Positions 1-8,030 are shown, counted from the first letter of the stretch. The stretch is 64,000 bases of DNA from Mycobacterium sp. Aquia_213 (GCF_026625985.1 NZ_CP113116.1:2294001-2358000), one strand, 5' to 3'. Translations and numbers: made by a program. The notes: a model not told the origin generated them from the sequence alone.

Positions 1-489
1 GACGGTCATGCTGGATTCCCCAGCGGCTCGGGCAATTCCGAAGTCGATCAGATAGGCGAAGTCGTCTTCGGCAACCAAGATGTTGGACGGTTTGACGTCG
101 CGGTGCACAAGCCCAATTTCGTGCGCGGCGTGCAGCGCTGAGGCGATCTGTTCGATGATCCCGACTGCGCGGGCTGGCGGTAACGGACCGTCGTTAAGGA
201 GGTCGCGTAGGTCGCGGCCACGGATCAGCCGCATGGTCACATAGAGGCGGCCGTCGACCTCACCAAAGTCGTATATCGGGACCACATGGGGTTCATCGAG
301 CCGGGCGGCTGACCGCGCTTCGCGGCGGAACCGCTCTTGGAACGCCTGATCGTTGGCAAAGCTCGGCACCAACACTTTCAGTGCCACAACGCGGTTCATC
401 TCCGGGTCGTAGGCGCGCCACACCTCGCCCATGCCGCCGCGGCCCAGTAACTCGGTCAGCCTGTAGCGGCCGAACGGCGTTCCGTCCAC
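1..489 (-). CDS. Serine/threonine protein kinase, N-terminal part (cut by window edge)
   Basis: Partial gene running off the left edge; 163 codons are visible. GTG at 489 is preceded by AAGGGGAG and fits the family start. The kinase N-lobe is clear: glycine loop GRGGMGEV, the ALKVL lysine strand, then the catalytic loop HRDVKPSN and the metal-binding DFGIA. This makes it a Hanks-type (eukaryotic-like) kinase of the mycobacterial Pkn family. The C-lobe end, any transmembrane segment and the sensor domain lie outside the window, so which Pkn it is cannot be said. It is divergent from the FAD oxidase at 652. Confidence 0.93.
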   Translation of the reverse strand, partial: MDGTPFGRYRLTELLGRGGMGEVWRAYDPEMNRVVALKVLVPSFANDQAFQERFRREARSAARLDEPHVVPIYDFGEVDGRLYVTMRLIRGRDLRDLLNDGPLPPARAVGIIEQIASALHAAHEIGLVHRDVKPSNILVAEDDFAYLIDFGIARAAGESSMTV

Positions 490-597
490 TGCTCCCCTTC
501 CGACGTCATCGACGATCAGGGATAACGCGACCTTAAGCTCTGTTCTCCGCGCTCGCTGCATTTCGGCAGAGTCGGTGCGAGCGCGGCGATCACAAAT

Positions 598-629
598 CGG
601 TATAGTAATACCGTATATACATACCGGTA
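598..629. promoter_or_regulatory. Operator-like palindromes upstream of the FAD oxidase
   Basis: A perfect inverted repeat CGGTAT-AGTA-ATACCG lies at 598-613, followed by GTATATAC (613-620) and TACCGGTA (622-629). The core GGTA-N6-TACC recurs at 2082-2095, just before the TetR gene. That is the pattern expected of a TetR dimer site controlling both its own gene and the oxidase. The SD of the oxidase (GGGAGGG, 638-644) follows directly. The operator role is inferred. Confidence 0.5.
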
Positions 630-651
630 CTGAGAGTGGGAGGGACTGGCG

Positions 652-2049
652 ATGGAATCGTGGCGTGACAATCTATCGGAGCTTCGGAGCGTTGTGCACG
701 GCCCCGTCCTCACGGCTGACGACCCGGGTTACGACGGCGAGGTGGCGGTGTTCAATATGGCGGTGCGGCACCGGCCCGCGCTTGTGGTCGGCGCTGCCGG
801 CGCCGCGGACGTATCCGAGGCGGTGAGGTTCGCCGCACGCAACGGCCTGAACATCGCCGTTCTGAATACCGGTCACGGGCCGACCGCGTCGGCCGAGGCG
901 GACACGTTGATGATCACGATGGGACGGATGTCAGGAATCACCATTGACGCTGAAAAGCATTGGGCACGAATCGATGCCGGAGTTCGTTTCGGTCAGCTGG
1001 TCGACGCCGCCGCGCCGTACGGGCTGGCTCCGCTGCCCGGTTCCTCACCCGGGGTTGGCGTCGTCGGCTATACGCTGGCCGGCGGGGCAAGTTCGACGAT
1101 GGGGCGTAAGTACGGCTGGGCCGCCGATCATGTCACCGCCATCGACGTGGTGACCGCGGATGGTGAATTACGTTGTGTGTCAGCCGAATCAGAATCGGAT
1201 TTGTTCAGCGCCTTGCTGGGCGGGAAGAGCAACTTCGGTGTCGTCGTTGCGATGGAGTTCACACTCTTCCCGGTGACGTCGTTGTATGCCGGTGCGCTCT
1301 TTTACTCCGGTCGGCACACCCGGCAAGTGCTGGAGGCCTACCGAGACCTCACCGCGTCCGCGCCCGACGAGTTGACGACCGGATTCGCGCTGCTGAATCT
1401 GCCACCGCTGCCCGGGCTTCCGCCATTCATGAAGGGGCAGTTGACTGTATCGGTCCGGGTCTCGTATGTCGGTGACGCGCAGGTCGGCTCCGGTCTGATC
1501 GATCCGCTGCGCCAAGCGGCCCCCGTGCTGGCCGACAGCGTGGCCAGCATCCCGTACACCCAGTTCGCCTCCATCAGCAACGATCCGACCGATCCCGCGC
1601 CCGCCGTCGAGCATTTCGGGCTGCTTCGCGAACTGACCGATGACACCATTGACACAATCGTCGACGTGGTCGGGCCCGATTCCGGTAGCGCGATCAACAT
1701 CGTCGACATCCGGCATCTGCAAGGAGCTTTCAGCAAGCCGCCGCCCTTCCCTAACGCGGTCGGCGCGCGCGACGCGGCGTATGCCATGTTCGGTCTGACG
1801 GTCGTGCCGCCCGGCCAAGAGGTGGCCGACTACCGCGACTCCGGCCGGGAACTCCTTGGGGCACTGCGTCCGTGGCTGCACGACATGACCAACCCAAGCT
1901 TCGTGGGTCCCGCCGACACGCTCGACGATCGCATCAGGCGGGTCTATCACCCCGAGGTCTACGACAAATTGCAGACGGTCAAGGAGCACTACGACCCGCA
2001 CAACAGATTCCGGCTCAACCACAACATCCCGCCGCGGTTCGCCGCATGA
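652..2049 (+). CDS. FAD-binding PCMH/BBE-type oxidoreductase
   Basis: 465 aa, ATG start behind a strong GGGAGGG. The N-terminal two thirds is a PCMH-type FAD-binding domain: the motif PGSSPGVGVVGYTLAGG matches the flavin-binding stretch of the 6-hydroxy-D-nicotine oxidase / berberine-bridge group. The C-terminus ends with a BBE-type YDPHNRFRLNHNIPP. No Cys is obvious for bicovalent flavin linkage. The substrate is unknown. It is followed after 54 bp by a TetR gene on the same strand, and GGTA-N6-TACC sites sit before both genes, so it is probably the regulated enzyme of a small TetR circuit. Confidence 0.9.
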   Translation: MESWRDNLSELRSVVHGPVLTADDPGYDGEVAVFNMAVRHRPALVVGAAGAADVSEAVRFAARNGLNIAVLNTGHGPTASAEADTLMITMGRMSGITIDAEKHWARIDAGVRFGQLVDAAAPYGLAPLPGSSPGVGVVGYTLAGGASSTMGRKYGWAADHVTAIDVVTADGELRCVSAESESDLFSALLGGKSNFGVVVAMEFTLFPVTSLYAGALFYSGRHTRQVLEAYRDLTASAPDELTTGFALLNLPPLPGLPPFMKGQLTVSVRVSYVGDAQVGSGLIDPLRQAAPVLADSVASIPYTQFASISNDPTDPAPAVEHFGLLRELTDDTIDTIVDVVGPDSGSAINIVDIRHLQGAFSKPPPFPNAVGARDAAYAMFGLTVVPPGQEVADYRDSGRELLGALRPWLHDMTNPSFVGPADTLDDRIRRVYHPEVYDKLQTVKEHYDPHNRFRLNHNIPPRFAA

Positions 2050-2080
2050 CGCGCGGCGGCGCGCCCGGCTTGTGTGGGAG

Positions 2081-2096
2081 CGGTATTTCCGTACCA
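2081..2096. promoter_or_regulatory. Second GGTA-N6-TACC operator-like site
   Basis: CGGTATTTCCGTACCA carries the same GGTA-N6-TACC half-site arrangement as the palindrome at 598-613. It lies 8 nt before the likely GTG start (2104) of the TetR gene. Autoregulation by that protein is inferred. Confidence 0.45.
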
Positions 2097-2103
2097 TATT
2101 CCT

Positions 2104-2715
2104 GTGGCTGTTGAACGTCGAACGCGGCGGGCCGGGGGTGCGCGCCGGGCCGCCGCGGTCGAAGCTGCCGCCGGCGTGCTGGCCGAGCGGGGGTACGAAA
2201 ACGCCCGCTTTGCCGATGTCGCGCAGGCAAGCGGCACGGCCATCAGCACGCTGCAGAACTACTTCGGCTCGCGCGAAGACATGCTGATTGAGGCGATGCG
2301 GCACACGACCGAGGCCGAAGTGGCCGCCCTCGAGGCCGTCGCCGACGCCGAACGCGACCCGTGGAATTGCCTGGTCACGATGATCGACCGCAACCTGAAC
2401 ACGCCGATCCGCAATCACCAACTGCTGATCGAGTTCTGGCGCTCGGGCGCCCGCGACGGGGAGTTGCGTGACTACGGCGAGGAGGGCTGGTCGCGCTACC
2501 GCGCGCCGTTTCTGCGTACCGTGATCGCGGGTCGCGACTCCGGCGTCTTCAAGCCGGTGGTCGCTGCCGAGGAGGTCGTCGATCTGCTGTTCGCCACCTT
2601 GGTCGGCGCCATGATTCCTCGGGTGCTGCGCTTTCCCGACTGGTCGTCGGACGGATTCCGGACCGCGTTGCTGCGGCAGCTCGCCGGGACGCTGGGGCGC
2701 CCCGGGTACGCCTAG
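2104..2715 (+). CDS. TetR-family transcriptional regulator
   Basis: 203 aa from GTG 2104. An upstream in-frame GTG at 2074 would put the operator-like site inside the gene, so 2104 is preferred; no SD is visible and the message may be leaderless. The N-terminal HTH is typical of TetR: AAAVEAAAGVLAERGYENAR, then FADVAQASG and the recognition helix region STLQNYFGSREDML. The C-terminal ligand domain is not recognisable to subfamily. It probably represses itself and the FAD oxidase upstream. Confidence 0.88.
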   Translation: MAVERRTRRAGGARRAAAVEAAAGVLAERGYENARFADVAQASGTAISTLQNYFGSREDMLIEAMRHTTEAEVAALEAVADAERDPWNCLVTMIDRNLNTPIRNHQLLIEFWRSGARDGELRDYGEEGWSRYRAPFLRTVIAGRDSGVFKPVVAAEEVVDLLFATLVGAMIPRVLRFPDWSSDGFRTALLRQLAGTLGRPGYA

Positions 2716-2864
2716 GCCGGCGGCTCGGGCCCGGACGACCGACGTGCCGCGAAATCGGGATTAAACGGGGGATTACCAGCGGCCGAAAACTCCGCGAAGT
2801 CGCTGTCTGGTTTCGTTGTGCGAGCTAGTTTTTCGCCGTCGGAACTTCGCAATAAGGATTGCCC

Positions 2865-3449
2865 ATGCGTCACACGTCGCGTCGTCGCGCTGTTGAGGCC
2901 GGCCTCGGGTTGGCAGCTTGCTCCGCGTTGGCCGCGGGTCTGATCGCGGTGGCCGCAATACCCATCGCGTCTGCCGACCCGACGACAGCGCCCACCAAGG
3001 AACCGCCTCCGGCGGCCGGGGCTACGCCGGCACCGGCCACCGCGGCTCCGGCCGCCGAGCCGACTCCAAAAAGCGGAGAAATCAGCGGGCAGGCAACCCA
3101 ACAGCAGGCGACGACGCAGCCCCAGCAGCCGTCCGGGCAACCGCAACAGCAGCAAGCGACACAGCAGCAGGCCCCGCCTCCCACTCAGACTCCGAAGGGC
3201 GCTCCTCCTCCCGCCGAGGCAGCTGAGGCTTCACCTCAACCGGCGGCTCCGGCGCGGCAGGCTCCCGATGGCTCCGGTCCGCTGCAAGGTAATGGCCCCG
3301 GCCAAGGCAACGGTCCATTCCAAGGCAACGGTCCATTCCAAGGCAACGGGCCTGGCCAAGGTCCCGGCGGCGGTGTGGGCCCGGGCGGCGGTGGTCCCGG
3401 TCCCGGCGGTGGCATCGGCCCGGGTCGCCGAGGAGGACCCGGCCGCTAA
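2865..3449 (+). CDS. Secreted Pro/Gln/Gly-rich low-complexity protein
   Basis: 194 aa; ATG 2865 with AAGGA six bases upstream (an in-frame TTG at 2859 is less likely). A classic Sec signal peptide (MRHTSRRR, then a hydrophobic stretch ending PIASA-DP) is followed by a disordered mature chain: PT/PA-rich, then Gln-rich (QQQQ clusters, about residues 75-105), then Gly/Asn/Pro repeats (QGNGP units) and a poly-Gly/Pro tail. Two exact 18-bp tandem copies at 3312-3347 encode GPFQGN. No catalytic domain. Probably a cell-wall or exported structural protein; function unknown. Confidence 0.78.
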   Translation: MRHTSRRRAVEAGLGLAACSALAAGLIAVAAIPIASADPTTAPTKEPPPAAGATPAPATAAPAAEPTPKSGEISGQATQQQATTQPQQPSGQPQQQQATQQQAPPPTQTPKGAPPPAEAAEASPQPAAPARQAPDGSGPLQGNGPGQGNGPFQGNGPFQGNGPGQGPGGGVGPGGGGPGPGGGIGPGRRGGPGR

Positions 3450-3456
3450 AGACGAA

Positions 3457-3487
3457 ACCACCCGCGCGGGAAATCCGCACGGGTGGT
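3457..3487. terminator. Bidirectional terminator; native glnA1 terminator displaced by the element
   Basis: A 31-nt hairpin: ACCACCCG-C-GCGGG, loop AAA, TCCGC-A-CGGGTGGT, with one internal mismatch. It starts 8 nt after the Pro-rich gene stop. On the minus strand it is followed by TTTCGTCTTT, a good U-rich tail, so it terminates leftward transcription. It sits 18 nt to the left of the 25-bp copy of the glnA1 end, so before integration it would have been the glnA1 terminator. Confidence 0.8.
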
Positions 3488-3505
3488 GTTCGGCTATTGC
3501 GTGGT

Positions 3506-3530
3506 TACACGTCGTAGTACAGCGCGAACT
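3506..3530. repeat. attL: 25-bp core copy
   Basis: Identical over 25 bp to 12599-12623, the end of glnA1. The base to its left is T, so on the minus strand it reads GTG TAA: the original host stop codon. Flanks diverge at once on the right (element DNA), which defines the crossover region. Confidence 0.88.
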
Positions 3531-3640
3531 ATCTCCTGCGCGTTTGTCGGTGTTTGCTGGTCTCTGCACCGATGGCCGTATAGCTCGTGAACTGCGCAAA
3601 CGCTTTAGTGCAGGGTTGGTTGAAATCGGCATCGCACGGA

Positions 3641-3664
3641 GATCCTGCGGGCGGCCTGCGGGCG
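3641..3664. repeat. Candidate integrase arm-type sites, left end
   Basis: Two CTGCGGGCG units (3645-3653 and 3656-3664) spaced 11 bp start to start, preceded by GATC. The same arrangement occurs at the other end at 12527-12549. Paired short direct repeats on both arms of an att site are the usual form of tyrosine-integrase arm sites. Role inferred. Confidence 0.45.
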
Positions 3665-3728
3665 GACGTAAATTTTGAATGCGACGAACACCCAGTGCTC
3701 ACAGAGCCGCGAGGGACAGGGGATTGCG

Positions 3729-4349
3729 GTGAGCGGTTGGTACTACACGCCCGGCTGGGGTGCGCTCGGTACGGTGTCGGTAGCGGCCTTGGCCGTGGGG
3801 GTAAACATCCTCACGAACAGGAGGACGCTTCGTGCATCGCAGAAAAGTTTGAACACCTCCGTCGCCCAGTTTCGGCAGGTGCGCGAAGACGCTCGCGTTG
3901 ACAAACTTCGCATCGAAGTAATCGGGCTGATCAATGCACTCGCCGAGCGCAAGACTCGGCTCGACGTTGCCATCAACCGCATAGATCAGGCCATTGGCAC
4001 AATCGATCGCACCGATAACCTCGCGTCCGACCTTGTCCGGGTTGACCGGAGCATGCGGGCAATCATGGCATCCGAATATTGGGATGTATACGGAAGGTGC
4101 AGCGCACACGCAACCGCGATCCGCCTGCTCACAAATGACGACGCAATCCTGAAGCTAGTAAACGAGATTCAGACAATTGTCGCGCGTGAGCGGGAGCACT
4201 ACGAACTTGCAGTGATCGGGCGTGACATCCACAACCGGCCCAAGGCGGACCTCGAACTCGAAGGGGCCCTCGATGACCGGATCCGTGCTGCCACTAAGTC
4301 GCTTGTTTCGTACTGCCTCGCGAATCTGGCCATGCGCCCCTTGGATTAA
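3729..4349 (+). CDS. Membrane-anchored coiled-coil protein of unknown function
   Basis: 206 aa from GTG 3729 (AGGGGA just upstream). One N-terminal transmembrane helix (about residues 9-27, TVSVAALAVGVNILTN) is followed by a basic stretch and a long helical, charged cytoplasmic part (about residues 35-200) that looks coiled-coil-like. No catalytic motif seen. Many actinobacterial islands carry proteins of this plan, but no function is established that I can name. It is the element gene nearest attL, convergent with the membrane protein at 4671. Confidence 0.6.
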   Translation: MSGWYYTPGWGALGTVSVAALAVGVNILTNRRTLRASQKSLNTSVAQFRQVREDARVDKLRIEVIGLINALAERKTRLDVAINRIDQAIGTIDRTDNLASDLVRVDRSMRAIMASEYWDVYGRCSAHATAIRLLTNDDAILKLVNEIQTIVAREREHYELAVIGRDIHNRPKADLELEGALDDRIRAATKSLVSYCLANLAMRPLD

Positions 4350-4670
4350 GGACGGCGCAACCCGAGAGCATCGGAGTGTAATGGGATGGGACCAGTTCGC
4401 AGAACGCCGACACCACGGCATCGTCGGACGCTGACCAGACAGCCGCCACTGCGGTGTCACCTAGTGCCCGCGCTACGCGCTGAAGACGATGTGCGAGGGC
4501 AGCGGCATGGACACGCCGCGTCATTGAGTGGCTCGGCTAATCGCACTCAGGCCCCGTGGCCTTCGTGGTCGGCCACGGGGACCCGATGTTTTGCTCAGCT
4601 CCGATGCCCGGAAGGGAGAGCAGGTCGGAGTCACCGAGTTGATGGACCCATTGGCGTGTCGCCTGCGTGC
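4350..4670. other. Intergenic stretch between convergent island genes
   Basis: 321 bp without a convincing gene. Short plus-strand ORFs here lack SD sites and typical composition. The only clear structure is the hairpin at 4552-4580. Confidence 0.6.
4552..4580. terminator. Hairpin terminator between convergent genes
   Basis: A perfect 10-bp stem CCCCGTGGCC / GGCCACGGGG with a 9-nt loop, lying between the end of the plus gene (4349) and the end of the minus gene (4671). No U tract follows, which is common for mycobacterial terminators. Confidence 0.6.
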
Positions 4671-5786
4671 CTACGAAGACCGCTGCGCCAATTTGTGTGC
4701 GATCTCACGAAAGCTGTCGAGTACCTCGTTGGGTACGGCTGACAAGTGCTCGCCCTTCACGTCGTCACCATAGATGGGGGTCGCGAAAACGTTGCGCCCC
4801 AATTCTAGGATCAGCTTGTCTCGATTAGCCGGAGTAGACAGCTGCTTCGAAAACGCCTCAACGGTATTGATCTGAACTGATGCGGTTTTCGCCCATCTTG
4901 CGAGTAATCGGTGGTGGCGGGCGATCTTTGATGCGTATGTGGCAGCACCGACGATCGGCAGTGCCACGATTAGATGAATAAGAGTCTCGACCGCCTGCGC
5001 CGAAATGGTCTTGGAGATAATCCAGACGCTGACACCTATGACGGAGATTACGAGGCCGAATGTCGTCAATGTCCACCACCATGCTTTCTTTGCCTCGTCT
5101 TGTGCGATCTGCCAGAAATGGCTCCCCATGACCAGTGCGCCCGTTTTAGCTGCAGCGCGATTGGCAGCATCTCGTGCTACAGCGGCCTCGGCAGCGGACA
5201 GCTGCGCAGATGCCGCAAACTCAGCACCCGCTAGAGCACTTTCGAACGAGTTGCCAATGTCGAGCAGTTCGCGCTCCCAACGAACGAGCGCTGAGGTGTG
5301 GGATGGGGTTGACGGTCTGCGGATATTGGGGGAGGCGGCGGCATGTAGGTTTCCCTTCCAGGCTGCGAGGAAGTCGGTCAGGATGTGGTAGTCGGGAGGT
5401 TCGCCCGCGTGGTCCGCAATTTGGAAGAAGTATGCGACCGTTTCGTTTAAGTCGCGCAGCATCTCATCATCGAGGTATTGAATGAGGTATCTGCGCTTTT
5501 CTCCGCCGCTCAATAACGGAGAATCCAGCGGAGCCTCGAACAGAACGTGTTTCAAGTCGCTGGAGATATTGAGAACTGCTCGAAGCTGACCGAGGTGAAA
5601 GATGCCCCTCAGTTTCCGGACACTGCGCATGGCGTTAGGGTCAGGATCTTCGTCCCCGACCGCCCAACCAAACGCCCTGATTAGCCAATCGAACGTCTCA
5701 TGAGCTTGCTGTCGCAGGGTAGCTGTCTCCGAGTCCGCGTCATCGGAGTTGAACCACGGCGAGATGTTGCCATTCGGATCGCGCAT
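4671..5786 (-). CDS. Island-encoded membrane protein of unknown function
   Basis: 371 aa; ATG 5786, weak SD. Residues 1-170 are soluble and acidic (HETFDWLIRAFGW near the start). An Ala-rich helix (about 185-215) follows, then two transmembrane helices (about 235-285: LTTFGLVISVIGVSVWIISK, then LIHLIVALPIVGAATYAS), and a cytoplasmic tail of about 85 residues. No known domain recognised. A helical N-domain, paired TM helices and tail is a plan seen in several membrane-acting defence effectors, but that is only an analogy. Confidence 0.6.
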   Translation of the reverse strand: MRDPNGNISPWFNSDDADSETATLRQQAHETFDWLIRAFGWAVGDEDPDPNAMRSVRKLRGIFHLGQLRAVLNISSDLKHVLFEAPLDSPLLSGGEKRRYLIQYLDDEMLRDLNETVAYFFQIADHAGEPPDYHILTDFLAAWKGNLHAAASPNIRRPSTPSHTSALVRWERELLDIGNSFESALAGAEFAASAQLSAAEAAVARDAANRAAAKTGALVMGSHFWQIAQDEAKKAWWWTLTTFGLVISVIGVSVWIISKTISAQAVETLIHLIVALPIVGAATYASKIARHHRLLARWAKTASVQINTVEAFSKQLSTPANRDKLILELGRNVFATPIYGDDVKGEHLSAVPNEVLDSFREIAHKLAQRSS

Positions 5787-5902
5787 ATGGGGATCATATG
5801 TTCGGTGAGCACCGACCTTGGATGAGTGGGCGTCGCGCTATCCCGGATAACTGCTCCCCTAGCGGGTAGACGATAGGGACGCCATCGATGGATTTGCGAA
5901 CT

Positions 5903-7369
5903 CTACGTCTCCTCGGCGCTCGGACCTGACAGTGTGCCTGTGGCTGGTCCAACTCCCAGTAGCGTCATCTCGACACCACGGTCCACGGGTTCTCGATATC
6001 GAAGGAGCCGTAGTGCTGCTAGCGCAAGGCTAAACAGGGACACTGGCCGTTCAGACGCAACGATCGAACTATCGAAGTTGACTTCAACGGGCGCATTTGC
6101 TCCATCTTCATCAGCAGCTGGGAACGCAAGGCCGAGTCTGCCTACGTAGTAGGTATCGTCAACAGAGTTGGTCACTGCATCGATGTCTTCCGAAACGTCA
6201 TCACTTTCTTCCGCATTGATCTGTATCGAGCGGGCAATGCCTTTCAGATTTACGGCAGAAACTTTGAAGCTCGACAGGGCCACAGACAAGTCAGGCCACA
6301 GAACTGCTGACTTTCCATCGCGTCCGCGAATTGCGGTACCCGAAGGTGCCAAATGCAACCGGGAACCTTGAAAATTCACGCCGAGTGTTGGCCCGATTAT
6401 TGACCAAACACCATCCTCTCGTACTTTCAGTTCTTCCTCACTCGGGTTGTCGGCTGCGAGGCTTTCCAAGCCTATATAGGCGCGCTTGCCTGACCACCTC
6501 GAAAGATTCGCTCTCACTAAACGAGACAAATCGCGCCCTTCGATCGAGTCTCTCATTTGCAAGAGATGGGCGAATCCAACAATCGAACCTAGATACTCCC
6601 AGAAGTCGGGCTCGTCTGTTACGCCAGGATTCTCAAGGACCCATGGCAGCACGTTGCCAATTTCCGTCACGGTAAGGTTGGCCGCCGCAGAGCGGTTGTC
6701 AGCCAACTTCGATACATCACCGCTCAGAGACACCTGCACTAATAGTGCGGTTTGAGAGATTCGCGCCACCGACTCGGGTGAAAAATTCTTTTCTAGGCGC
6801 TTAAGGTAGGATTCAGCCGATTGGCTGGGGTCGGGCGGCTGGACATCTAGCAGGTCAGAAACGCGGTCTACTGTAAGTAGGCCACGACCACCTCGGGCGA
6901 GGTTGGACCGGATCAGTTCAGCTACGGGATTCTGATTCCTGGCCGATCGATCGCCTTTCGTACGATCTCTATCAGCACCTTCGGTGATTGCATCGAGCGC
7001 TGTGGCATTGGAAATCAGGGTTTCAGGGGCGGCTTGCGATTGCTGGGCGATCCCTTCAACCAACCCTTGGTGGTCGTCACTTGAGAGAGCCAATACTACA
7101 GGCTTAGATGGGTTGAACCGGACTGCGTCGCCGCTCGCCACAATTGATTCGTAAGAATTGCGGAGATAGAGCCGCCGTTTACTCCGATCTGGCCACTCAA
7201 TTATAAAGTCTGGCACCGCTGAATGGTTGAAATAATTGGTATCGTCTAACACTGCACTGTCGTCAATGCGTGCGAACTCGTTCCTAACTGCTGTCTTTAC
7301 TTGACTAATATAAGAATCCGGATCAATCGTCGCCCGAGCGGCAACGATCTCCTCTTCGAAGGTGCTCAC
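5903..7369 (-). CDS. Second protein of a coupled nuclease module, unknown function
   Basis: 488 aa. GTG 7369 overlaps the TGA of the upstream nuclease-like gene (GTGA), so translation is coupled; an upstream ATG in the same frame (7468) would overlap that gene by about 100 bp and is less likely. Near the N-terminus (about residues 45-65) the stretch VPDFIIEWPD followed by KRRLYLR resembles a beta-hairpin of PD-(D/E)XK folds, but the E-x-K pair is missing. The rest is mixed alpha/beta with an acidic C-terminal third; no domain recognised. Base composition is clearly more AT-rich than the chromosome, indicating transfer. Confidence 0.65.
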   Translation of the reverse strand: MSTFEEEIVAARATIDPDSYISQVKTAVRNEFARIDDSAVLDDTNYFNHSAVPDFIIEWPDRSKRRLYLRNSYESIVASGDAVRFNPSKPVVLALSSDDHQGLVEGIAQQSQAAPETLISNATALDAITEGADRDRTKGDRSARNQNPVAELIRSNLARGGRGLLTVDRVSDLLDVQPPDPSQSAESYLKRLEKNFSPESVARISQTALLVQVSLSGDVSKLADNRSAAANLTVTEIGNVLPWVLENPGVTDEPDFWEYLGSIVGFAHLLQMRDSIEGRDLSRLVRANLSRWSGKRAYIGLESLAADNPSEEELKVREDGVWSIIGPTLGVNFQGSRLHLAPSGTAIRGRDGKSAVLWPDLSVALSSFKVSAVNLKGIARSIQINAEESDDVSEDIDAVTNSVDDTYYVGRLGLAFPAADEDGANAPVEVNFDSSIVASERPVSLFSLALAALRLLRYREPVDRGVEMTLLGVGPATGTLSGPSAEET

Positions 7370-7950
7370 AGCGTTGGCTCTTTCCGTTTCAATGTAACCA
7401 ACACCTGCATCAACTCCTCGTGTGTTAGTGAAATGCCCTCTTGTTTCTGATGTATCACTAGAACCCATACCCGGTCAGAAACTTTGCGAAGTACCTTTTG
7501 ATCTATATCCTTACCGTCCAAGTACTCTGGATTTTCATCGAGTCCCTCAACAATCTTCTCCTCGGTAGCAAGAATAGGCCAATCCTTCAAGATAAATGGA
7601 TGAAAGGTTACCCATAGGAATTCTCTGCCGATGTCAGAACCCTTTTCTTCCATCTCATAGAGCGTCGAACTGTATGCAATCGCCAGAAATTCTTTGAAAT
7701 ATTTATGCTGTTTACCTGCAGTTGAATACTTCTTGCTTTCGACCACAACCGGGCTCCGCTTTAGCCCGATGAACGCTCCTGCCAGGTCAAACTTCTTCCT
7801 TTTGTCACCGAGGCACGGCACGATGCAAAGTTCTGGGTTCTCATAGACGTTCCAATTTAGCTCGATAAAAGTGGTAGCTTCCAGCCAGCGTTTGACCGTT
7901 GCCACACCCGTTCGCCCGAGCTCTTGGACTTCCTCAGCGTCGACGGTCAT
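7366..7950 (-). CDS. Putative PD-(D/E)XK nuclease, first gene of a coupled pair
   Basis: 194 aa from ATG 7950; TTG 7971 is possible, and neither has a good SD. The motif KFDLAGAF (D55) ... VVVESKKY (E71, K73) is the D-(X)15-ExK core of the restriction-endonuclease-like fold, with a helix containing E24/E30 before it. The C-terminal half is rich in aromatic and acidic residues with no other motif. It overlaps the next gene by 4 bp (GTGA), so the two products are probably made together and may act as a complex. Low GC compared with the flanks. Likely DNA-acting; a defence role is inferred from context. Confidence 0.7.
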   Translation of the reverse strand: MTVDAEEVQELGRTGVATVKRWLEATTFIELNWNVYENPELCIVPCLGDKRKKFDLAGAFIGLKRSPVVVESKKYSTAGKQHKYFKEFLAIAYSSTLYEMEEKGSDIGREFLWVTFHPFILKDWPILATEEKIVEGLDENPEYLDGKDIDQKVLRKVSDRVWVLVIHQKQEGISLTHEELMQVLVTLKRKEPTL

Positions 7951-8030
7951 CCACGCATAATAAGTCGCCAATCGATTGTTTCGGTGGTGACGAACGAAAC
8001 CAGCCTGCGTGTGCGCGATCGAGTCGTCGG

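Noticed and set aside
1189..2421. 410-aa minus-strand ORF across the FAD oxidase and TetR genes
   Set aside because: It spans two real genes on the opposite strand and has no start signal or domain.
3506..3530. tRNA gene as the attachment site
   Set aside because: The repeat is exactly the glnA1 coding end; no tRNA-like cloverleaf or CCA region is seen around either copy.
3268..3678. ORF crossing the Pro-rich gene, the terminator and attL, containing KDETTRA
   Set aside because: KDETTRA comes from the 20-nt match between the terminator and the integrase end, not from an integrase remnant: no other integrase residues flank it.
4386..4773. Short plus-strand ORFs in the island intergenic region
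   Set aside because: No SD, no domain, and they run through the hairpin at 4552-4580 and into the end of the minus-strand membrane-protein gene.
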